Part shown: in pieces, positions 56,853-64,000 of the stretch
Layout: each line of letters opens with the position of its first letter
Position numbering within the stretch: position 1 is the first letter of the stretch
NCBI GenBank assembly: GCA_033297075.1
Contig: MU858103.1
Coordinates: 62,001-126,000 of the forward strand
Length of the DNA: 64,000 bases
DNA from: Rhypophila decipiens
Lineage: Eukaryota; Ascomycota; Sordariomycetes; Sordariales; Naviculisporaceae
Direction of reading: 5' to 3'
Notes under the pieces: generated by a model
What the model saw: the letters and a program-made list of their open reading frames with translations, nothing else
Databases searched by the model: none
What the model was told of the DNA's origin: nothing
Program-made: the position numbers and the translations under genes

Positions 56853-58501
56853 CTACTCTTGCTCCAAAACAACCTCAATCACAGCCATAGGCGACATGCC
56901 CCCAGCACACCTGGTAACGCTCTTAACCCCGAGTCTCTCATCCGCGCGCTTGATCACAGCGCCCCACTGCTCTTCGTTGCGCTCTTTGCTATCAAACATG
57001 GCCATCATAGCCAGGTCCTGCCGTCGCATCTGTCGCTCTATGTATCTGCTCGGCGGACCTCCCCCAGCTGGACCATTACCATCAGAGGTCGCTGATGGCA
57101 GCAGCCCAGAAGGTGGAGGAGGTCCAGGGACAACCAAATCATTGATCAAAATCCTCCCCTTCTTCTTCCTCTCCAAGGCAGGCACCAACCCCCTCAAAAT
57201 CCTCACACAATCCCCATCACTCCAATCATGCAACACCATTCTCAAGAAATACACATCCGCGTCCAACCAGACAGGCTGTTCAGAAAAGAAATCATGGTGC
57301 ATAAACTCTACAATCCCGCTCCTCTTGGAATCTGTCGTCTCTGTCTTTTTCAAGTCCAAATCCTGAACGACAATCTTGTTCAAGATGGTATCCCCATGTT
57401 TACTAGCAGCCAAGGCATGGGCAAAGTCCCCATTCTGCCCGCCACCCACGTCTACCACTGTCAGTTTTGTTGTTGAGACAAGACCTGCCCAGTCGTACGC
57501 CTCCAGTGCGGCGGTTGCGTCGAAACCTGGCATCATGTTTTGCATTACCGACATGGCGTTGCCGAAGCGTGCCATTCTCGCTGGTTGCTTGCGGAGAGTG
57601 TCAAAGAAGGTGACGGTTGTTTGTTCGGCTAGGTTATGGCCTGTTAGTGTTGTTACGGGCTGGGGGGCAGTACGGCCGCTACTGGCAGGCTGCTGTGAAG
57701 ATGATTTGGCGTTTTCATGATTGGTGGTCGTCTCAGATGGTGGTGTAATAGAGTTACTAGTACTATTGTTCAAGTTGTTTTGCATGATTGCGTGCACGAC
57801 GTGTGGTGCTGATGGCCACATGTCTTCACATGCTGAGCCGATCCTGTTTTCACAACTTGTCAGCTTCTATGGGTGGTTAGGATGGGTGTTTGAGTGTTTC
57901 GTACCAGTAATACAGTCCCGGGACCTGGGCTACCATGGCTGACAGCGCCGTGTGCGACACTGGGCCGCCCGGGGACTCTTGAAGCAGTAGATAGTTGGAA
58001 ACGGCATGCTGCATCAACCGGGTCATCTTGTCCTCCGAATCGGCCACGGTGCCCTTGTCAACTCCTTCTCCAGAAGCGGAAGAGACACAGAGCTTGGAGA
58101 GTGCCCTGATGGGAATCTTGGACCCTACTGGGAATTTGGAGGGGACCTTGTAGCGGTACATGGCATGCAGGCTTGCAAGGTCAAACTGATTGTTTTGATT
58201 ATTAGTCTCTCGACAACTTTGAATGATGTTGAATAATGGAGGAGTAACGTACGGCATGTCCAATTTGATTCAGGAGCCAGCCCATAGGCCCCATCAGGAG
58301 GGCCGTCAGCTCATCCAGGCTTGAGAGTGCCATCTCCAGAGACTTCTCGACCTCTGGGGACAGTGGCAGCTTGGGCGGTGTTCCCGGGTCGAATGACGGG
58401 CTAGGGAGTCCATTCTCGTGAAGAAAGCTCTCAAGAATGGTGGTATGTTCGAGGATGGACGATGCCAGTTGGACGGTACGAGGCTGAGGAGCAGGTGACA
58501 T
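56853..58501 (-). CDS. COMT-type O-methyltransferase 1 of the RiPP locus
   Basis: Exons (minus) 58501-58253, 58185-57905 and 57843-56853, giving 506 residues. Introns: GTACGT...AATCAG (gactaat branch) and GTACGA...AACAG; joined frame reads PGLYYW|IGSACEDMW. The N-terminal 200 residues are the dimerisation domain of plant COMT-like enzymes. SAM motif I is VVDVGGGQNGDFAHAL, the Asp motif is VVQDLDLKKTE, and the catalytic His is in MVLHDWSDGDCVRIL. A Pro/Gly-rich insertion (GPPPPSGLLPSATSDGNG) interrupts the usual VVPxPG...RQDL region. Such enzymes methylate hydroxyl or amino groups of natural products. It lies between the two DUF3328 genes. Confidence 0.9.
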
Positions 58502-59701
58502 TTTGTCGTGATTACTGTCATCAGCTCTGTGTGGAGTAGAAATACAAAGAGTTTAGACAGGAGTGATGACCATCAGAGACTCGGATCAACTAGGAAAGGG
58601 GCGAGTCAACTACATCTTTTCGGCCACAGTCCGGGGCATCGCAGAGACCCTGAAAAGGAGCCGTCGATTCGGCCAACAGTCGGTTCTACCCCGCTCCCAA
58701 CCTGCCGTTGGGCCAGTCCAGGATATCTCCATGTCCGGTGCGCTGATGCTTATCCCCGTTGCGTTGTTTACTTGCCTGCATGCAGTGAAGGATCCGGACT
58801 GTGTCGCCTGTACGACTGACGCCGACGGCACAGTTCACGAGTCAGATACGAAATACGCCCGTACGTCTAACTCGCAGCATATGCAACCCTACCTCTTCGC
58901 ATTTTATCTTTGTAATGTCTTAGAAGATGCCACCAAGAAACACATCACGCTCGTTGCCGCAAGCGTGCTTATCCTGAATGTTTTGGCCCCATTGATTAAG
59001 TAATGCTGCCGGCAAGTAAACAATCCGAGTCGCCCAGTAGCCATGTCTGCCGCTTATATCCGGGGACACTTGTTGATGTAAGATGGAGCGGCTGGGCCTG
59101 CACGGCGCCTTTGTGTCACCATGCGCGGACCAGTAAGCTGAGGATATTCAGAGGACCGGTCCGAGGCGTATCTCCGTGCCGCCTGGGGATCCTAAGTATC
59201 TGGGCCTCTAGGTCAATGACTTTGACCCAATCCACGCCATCAAAATTGGCTATGATTCGTTGAAGCTGCTGCCGGCCAAGAGACCTTGCGTAGTACGTAC
59301 GTGGCTGGATGCAACACAAATGTTGCCGCAGATCCCGAAGAGTTGAGATAATCATTAGTGCACTTATAACCATCTTCGGGTCGTTGCCGCGAGGGCACAT
59401 GTTTCTCCCGCGCCGCAGCGACGGTTCCAAGATAAACGGGCGGCGGCAGTCCACCACCTTCCCGATTCTAGGGTCATGGATGCATAAAGGAATCAGCAGG
59501 AGGGTGGTTGATCAATTAATTTGGCCGAGGTTACTAGAGATACCTCGGTGGGTAGTAACAACTAGTCGATCAACTACCAAAGGACGCTACATGTGCCATA
59601 TCGCTGCATACCCATGCCTCTCCTACCACCACCCACAACTAAGACAGCTGATAACCATTGAGCTGAGTTGCAAATGAACCATGATTGCAAACAACGCACC
59701 C
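58502..59701. other. Spacer between methyltransferase 1 and the second peptide gene
   Basis: About 1.2 kb. It contains the methyltransferase promoter and an open frame (58563-59003) that is doubtful. Nothing else recognised. Confidence 0.4.
58563..59003 (+). CDS. Doubtful ORF in the cluster, 146 codons
   Basis: Open from ATG 58563 to 59003 with a hydrophobic middle and C-terminus (MSGALMLIPVALFTCLHAV, HITLVAASVLILNVLAPLIK). I recognise no family, and it lies in the leader side of methyltransferase 1, so it may be chance. Kept at low confidence because it is long for a spacer and because small proteins are typical here. Confidence 0.2.
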   Translation: MMTIRDSDQLGKGRVNYIFSATVRGIAETLKRSRRFGQQSVLPRSQPAVGPVQDISMSGALMLIPVALFTCLHAVKDPDCVACTTDADGTVHESDTKYARTSNSQHMQPYLFAFYLCNVLEDATKKHITLVAASVLILNVLAPLIK

Positions 59702-59943
59702 TTAATCGTCGGTGTAGAGGTCGGGGTAGATGACGCCCGAGTCAGGGTCAGGCTCAGGGTAGACGACGGTGTCGTCAACATCAGGTTCGGGGTAGACGAT
59801 CAAGTCGTCCAGATCTGGGAGTCGTCAGGAATAAGAACGAACGGATATCTGCGTGCGTGAAAAGAATACTTACCCTTGGCCACCGGAGCGGCGAGCACGC
59901 CCATGGCAAGCGCCAGGGAGAGGAAGAAGGCGGTAGCCTTCAT
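59702..59943 (-). CDS. Candidate second precursor: tiny secreted acidic (V/I)YP-repeat peptide
   Basis: Not a long ORF; found by reading the minus strand. Exons 59943-59874 and 59814-59702 (donor GTAAGT, acceptor TCCCAG, a cctgacg branch-like site), 60 residues. Residues 1-19 are a signal peptide (KATAFFLSLALAMGVLAA) followed by PVAK. The mature part of about 37 residues is very acidic and contains three repeats: LIVYPEPD, VVYPEPD and VIYPD, with a fourth Tyr in DLYTDD. No Lys-Arg sites are present, so processing would differ from the first precursor. Tyr-Val-Ile-Pro-Asp-rich cores recall phomopsin-type peptides. It lies between methyltransferase 1 and DUF3328-2. Alternatively it is an unrelated small secreted peptide. 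Confidence 0.7.
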
Positions 59944-60522
59944 TGCGACCCGAGATGAGTCTGTGGATTTCTGCTGATTTCAGGTGAGACTGCCTTTATG
60001 GAAGAAAAAGGCTGGTAAGATAGTCAACGGCCTGGGAAATGGAAGCCTGCACAAAACAAAGGCCGTTGGCTTCTTATACTACTACTGCTGGCCGGCGTCT
60101 TTGCTCCTATAGTCCTAACCAGCTTGGCTTACTCCAGTCTTGATCCTGGCAGCAAGATGCTTTTGGCAACGCCATCCGTTACGGCGGTGACGACCTGCAT
60201 GGTGCCCACCTTGTCCGGGCTGCAGTCGGATTTTGGAAGTGGCTCCGAGTCATGATGTTGTACCGGCAAAGGATTGCCCAACTATCTGCAGCAGGCAAGA
60301 CATCAGAGGGCTGGCCTCCTTTGAGCGGTCATGGGCCCATGGCTGCCGGCCTGATTCGTTCCGCTCTTGGCCTTTTCTTCATCACTCTTCCAAATCCAGG
60401 TGGCTGACTCGACTCTGAATCGGAGAAACGTCGTCTCGTTGACTACCACTTTCTCACGTCTTCTGTCCTGAATTGCGCAAACCTTGCCACCCGGTAGTTC
60501 CGCCCTCCAAGGCAGTCTCATA
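59944..60522. other. Divergent promoter region between the second peptide and DUF3328-2
   Basis: About 580 bp separating two divergent starts, suggesting joint control. No gene. Confidence 0.45.
60073..60078 (-). promoter_or_regulatory. TATA-like box of the second peptide gene
   Basis: TATAAG on the minus strand, 130 bp before the ATG at 59943. A second CATAAAG lies nearer (about 59993-59999). Confidence 0.35.
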
Positions 60523-61408
60523 ATGTCAACAACAGAGAATAAATCTCTCCTCAAGGAGGGCATTGGCTATTCTGACGATACCGACAGTAACAGCTCTCAC
60601 CATGATGAACAGAACGAGCATGGCCACGTCAAACAACAACGCTATCCTCCCCTCAAGTGGTGGGTCTACGGCGGTCTGATCCAAGTGATCCTCATGGCCA
60701 TTTACACCGTCATCGCTCTCGAAATCATCCAAGCCTCTACCTCGACCACCTACGGCGATGCCCCCGACATCCACGGCAAGTATTCCCCCCTCTCCACCCA
60801 ATAATACTGAAACTGATACTAAACACCCAACTGTTCCACGTACAGCTTTCCCAGGCCTCATAGTGCGCTACAAATTCCGCCTCTACGACAACTTCATAAA
60901 CAGCCCCTACACGGGCGCCCCGACCCCAGAAAGCGACCTGGCATGGCACAACCTGCTGAATAACATGTCCATCCGCGTCTCAGCATCCGAACTAGCAGCG
61001 CATAACCAAACGAGCGTAGCCCTCCCCAACGGCGGGTACCTCGCCTGGCTGGGCGTCTTTCACGAGCTCCACTGCGTCAAGATCCTTCGCCAATGGTCTC
61101 GGCGTGATCATTACTTTCCTGAGTGGGAGAATGCAACTCTGCACGAAAAGAATCACCAGATGGTGCATATTGATCATTGTATCGACTGGCTGAGGAATGC
61201 GGCTGTCTGCCGGGCGGATACAAGTGCGTTGGCTGTGTTTAAGTGGGACAAGAGGATGCCGCATCCTATGCTGAATACGAAAAGGGTTAATCATCGGTGT
61301 GTGGATTGGGATATGTTGATGGAGAGTCCCGGGCATAGGGAGAGGGTGGTTGGGAAAGATGAGGTTGTTGGGTTGAAGAATCCGCTGATGGAGCATCATG
61401 ATGATTGA
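60523..61408 (+). CDS. DUF3328/UstYa-like protein (candidate RiPP oxidase) 2
   Basis: Exons 60523-60775 and 60846-61408, giving 271 residues. The intron again has a GC donor (GCAAGT) and TACAG acceptor, joining DIH|AFPGLIVRYKF in the same phase and the same place relative to the anchor as in DUF3328-1. A basic N-terminal tail and one transmembrane anchor (about 46-68, WWVYGGLIQVILMAIYTVIALEI) precede the lumenal domain. Both HxxHC motifs are intact: HELHC (His157, His160, Cys161) and HIDHC (His192, His195, Cys196). The N-x-T/S sites at NMS, NQT and NAT fit lumenal glycosylation. It differs enough from DUF3328-1 to act on another site or peptide (inference). Confidence 0.88.
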
Positions 61409-61748
61409 AGATGGGGGGGGGGGGGGGTGGTTTGACCTAGAGTGGAACTGTGATTATCTGTACGAAGTGGTATTGTAGTTAGATCGAGTTTTATTCGTCA
61501 TGAGCGTTGTGTCAGCGTCGCAATTTCAGACCTTGAAGGCACAGAGCCGCCATCCCGTCGCTAGCAGTAAAGACATGGATTTGTGAAGACACTGAAGGGT
61601 AAATGGGCAAGTCTTGACATGTCTTTATGTAGAGCACGTCGGATATTATAAGAGTAAGAACAGAATCACCAAGGCAGCTATTCGAGAAAACAATATGTCC
61701 AGACTTGAATTGGTCTTTCTCCCGAGAATAACATCAAGTACAAGCAAT
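61409..61748. other. Convergent spacer between DUF3328-2 and methyltransferase 2
   Basis: About 340 bp with the poly-G tract and nothing else recognised. Confidence 0.45.
61413..61427. repeat. Poly-G tract (15 bases) after DUF3328-2 stop
   Basis: Fifteen G beginning five bases after the stop codon. Confidence 0.8.
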
Positions 61749-63242
61749 TCACTTCTTCCTCCCAACCTGAATAACGGAATCAAGCCTACCAGGGGCATAC
61801 GTATCGACCCTCAGAATCTCCAACCCAGCACGATCCAACAAACTCTTCCACTCGCCGCTCGTCCGCTCCCTAGACCCCAAGCTAGCCATCATAGTCAGAT
61901 CAATACTCGCCGCCTGCCACGGAACACCTTGATCAGGCAAGACCATCTCGTCAATCAAGATCTGCGACTGCGGTCCAAAAGCCTCCTTCAATCTCGCCAA
62001 AATCTCCAGACACTTGTCATCCGGCCAGTCATGCAGGATATTCCGCAGGTAATAGAACCTCGCGCCCTTGACAGGTTGCTCCGTAAAGAAGTCATGTTCC
62101 TGCACCTTTACTCCGCTAGCGTCAAGCCCGCCCTTGAGAGGGGGCGGGAACATGGCTATGGTCTGGGGCAAGTCCTGCAAGACCAGCTTACCGCCGCCGA
62201 GTTTCTCGCCGCCAAATGCACCCATCAGACCGAGGCATTGGTGTCCGAAGCCTCCGCCTACGTCGACTAGTACTGTCTCGGGGGTAGAGGAAGAAAAGGC
62301 ATGTTCGGCAAAAGGAAACGCAACAAACCACGGCGCCGAGGCACCCGCCCCGTTGACGGTCATGACCTGCTGCAAGTGGCCGAAACGCTCAGGCTGGGTG
62401 GGCAGCCACATGAAGGCGGGCAAGGGGCCTGCTTCGGGAAAGGCCTTTTGGAAGGCGGTGGCGCTTGCTGAGGTGACGTCCTGGTATTTGGTCTTTGCGA
62501 GGAAGTCGGGAAGAGCTTGGAAGACGGGCCCGACGTTGTCGAAGAAGTGGTATATCCCGCCTCGGTAGCCTGGTTCGGCGAGGGTCTTGGTCAGCTTGTT
62601 GGCGGTGAATGTCCCGGTGCTGACCTCGGTGATTTGGCCGACTGAGGCGAGGTACCGTGCTAAACGGCCTGATCATGGTGTGTCAGTGGGATGTATTGTT
62701 TGGTTGACCTAGGTGTGCAGTGCGCGGGGGGGGGGGGGGGGGGGCCTGCCGGTCTGCGTGTAGGCCGCCGCCATCATAGGGCGTCCCCTGGCCTCCGGTN
62801 NNNNNNNNNCGCGCCCGCCCCCCCCCCGCCCGGGGAGGGCGGGGCCGCGCCCCGGCGCCGCCCCCCCGGCGCCCGGCGCGCGCCCCCGCCCCCCCCCCCC
62901 CCCCCCCCCCCCAGACTGATCAGCAAAGGGGCTGCGCCGGTCTTGGAAGCGAGCTCCTCGACGGTCAGCGGGTTGGCGGCGCTGGAGAGCGTCTCAAAGA
63001 GCTTGAGGTCCTCGCCGATGCGAGCCGCTGTGATTTCGAGATGCTGTCATCACTGTCAGTCTGTGATCTGGGACCGAGATGGTTGGTTGTGAGAGACTTA
63101 CAAGTCCAGCAAACCGATTCAGCGAGTCGGCCGGCGTCTCGATGCTCAGCTGGAGGTCTCGCAGAGCGTTGAGCAGCTTGATGCGGCCATCATCGCCGAC
63201 TTTGGTCGCGAGAGTCCGGAGTTGCGCCAAGATGGTGTCCAT
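61749..63242 (-). CDS. COMT-type O-methyltransferase 2 of the RiPP locus (interrupted by assembly gap)
   Basis: Exons (minus) 63242-63102, 63043-62911 and 62659-61749, about 394 residues if the gap is intronic. Intron 1 is GTAAGT...GACAG. Exon 2 ends in APLLISL at a long C/G homopolymer and the donor cannot be read; exon 3 starts at ARYLASVGQI after GTTTAG. SAM motif I is VLVDVGGGFGHQCLGL, followed by LVLQDLPQTI and the catalytic His in ILHDWPDDKCLEIL; the product end is DSVIQVGRKK. Homology and frame suggest one gene, but 10 N (62800-62809) and low-quality GC blocks lie inside the intron, so the exon 2/3 border is inferred. It belongs with methyltransferase 1 as a tailoring gene. Confidence 0.75.
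62726..62744. repeat. Poly-G tract (19 bases) inside methyltransferase 2 intron
   Basis: Nineteen G, with the N gap and a GC-only block following. Sequence quality is doubtful. Confidence 0.8.
62800..62912. other. Assembly gap and low-quality GC-only block
   Basis: Ten N at 62800-62809 followed by about 100 bases of almost only C and G ending in a run of over 20 C. This is not typical of the surrounding DNA and indicates an unresolved region. Confidence 0.9.
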
Positions 63243-63963
63243 TTTGACTTGGTCGGTTTGGCGAGGTTTGTTTGTTGTTTGATAACCTGAAGTGATGATA
63301 TCCAGCGTGGCTCTTGACGATGCCAGACAATTTCAACAGGTTGGACTGGTTCCCATGATTAATACTCTCTTCCGTGACGGCCCGGCGGGCAGTTGGAACT
63401 TGGGCGTTCCTGAATCCTGCATGTCTGCCTCTTGTGTAACACTTCCCAACGCTCTGCAACTTGAACTTGTCCAATGAATATCTCCGCCCCCAATGACAGG
63501 AAAGAACAAAGTCCCCTCGCACTGTCCTGCATGTCTTTCAGAGGCCCAGCTCACCCTTCGGCCAGACCAATAAGCCCGAGCTGATGCGGGACAGATAACG
63601 CACATAGCCAACTGCTTCAAGTCGTCTCTTCTCACTGTCCTGGACAATCCCACCTTCCATTTCTTCTTGGTCGTAAAAAGCACCATGGCGGCAAAACAAA
63701 AGTAAAGTGCCATCTCCCAGCCTTCTTTCTTGCCAACTTCGCATGCCTACTCCCGGGACGCTCGGCTTTGCGCACAACGTCGAGCAAAGTTCCCTAGTTC
63801 CCGCTTCTGTGCCACATCGATCGAGTCCCGATCCGACCCTGCGAACCGAATATCAATCAGATATGTATGGCTGACCGAGGACACACACCATCGTCGTAAA
63901 CATGCGGCGCAAAGAAACAGATAGAGTATCTCCACACCAACCAACTCATCGCGGCCAAGAACT
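63243..63963. other. Upstream flank of methyltransferase 2
   Basis: About 720 bp with no supported gene. It should contain the methyltransferase promoter. Open frames in it are short and featureless. Confidence 0.45.
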
Positions 63964-64000
63964 ATGGCGGAAACCCCCCGAGTCCCTTTGTGCGTCGAGC
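63964..64000 (+). CDS. Possible start of a further gene, truncated by window end
   Basis: An ATG at 63964 with a purine at -3 (aactATGG context) opens MAETPRVPLCVE to the window end with no stop. Only 12 codons are visible, so this is weak; a C/CA-rich leader precedes it. Confidence 0.2.
   Translation, partial: MAETPRVPLCVE

Noticed and set aside
1..64000. Autonomous transposon or integrated virus
   Set aside because: No transposase, reverse transcriptase or integrase motifs were found in any frame; only the small MITE-like element and an AT-rich relic are present.

Overview
This is a stretch of a filamentous ascomycete nuclear genome, most likely a sordariomycete and plausibly Sordariales. 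The protein-coding genes are interrupted by short introns of about 50-90 bp with GT-AG (occasionally GC-AG) borders and CTAAC/CTGAC branch sites. It carries Pezizomycotina-typical families (Git3-type GPCR, HET domain, DUF3176, DUF7025, DUF3328/UstYa) and one AT-rich tract that looks like a RIP relic. The window opens inside a tRNA-Gly(GCC).

Region 0-41 kb is mostly housekeeping. In order it holds a Pmp3/RCI membrane proteolipid (531-1151), a conserved hypothetical protein, the Argonaute-chaperone subunit Arb1, an inositol polyphosphate multikinase, the RNA 5'-kinase/cleavage factor Clp1, a Git3-like glucose-sensing GPCR, a class I glutamine amidotransferase, a PPX1-type exopolyphosphatase, and a divergent pair for mitochondrial gene expression (ATP25 and the mitochondrial RNA polymerase RPO41). 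A small cysteine-rich secreted protein, an Arc1/EMAPII tRNA-binding cofactor and an LSH/DDM1/MUS-30-like SNF2 ATPase follow. Two non-genic items stand out: a TIR-flanked 22-bp minisatellite just upstream of clp1 (about 11.77-12.10 kb) and an AT-rich relic after clp1 (about 14.28-14.68 kb).

Region 41.5-52.3 kb is an accessory block of incompatibility or innate-immunity style genes: a HET-domain protein, a DUF7708/NLR-like protein without a P-loop, a large DUF7025-AAA ATPase and a DUF3176 membrane protein.

Region 54.6-63.2 kb is the most interesting part. It is a candidate, apparently undescribed dikaritin-type (ustiloxin/phomopsin-like) RiPP cluster. A 126-residue secreted precursor carries eight Kex2-bounded repeats whose cores are the heptapeptides GPPPPSW (x5), GPPPPDW (x2) and GRTPPSW (x1). 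It is followed by a DUF3328/UstYa-like oxidase, a COMT-type O-methyltransferase, a second very small secreted acidic peptide with three (V/I)-Y-P motifs, a second DUF3328 protein and a second O-methyltransferase. The two DUF3328 genes share a GC-AG intron in equivalent place and phase. The second methyltransferase is interrupted by an assembly gap flanked by G/C homopolymers, and interstitial telomere-type repeats lie between the precursor and the first DUF3328 gene. The proposed logic is secretion of the precursors, Kex2 and STE13-like trimming, oxidative crosslinking by the UstY-like proteins, and methylation. Only the repeat architecture and the families are seen; the chemistry is inference.
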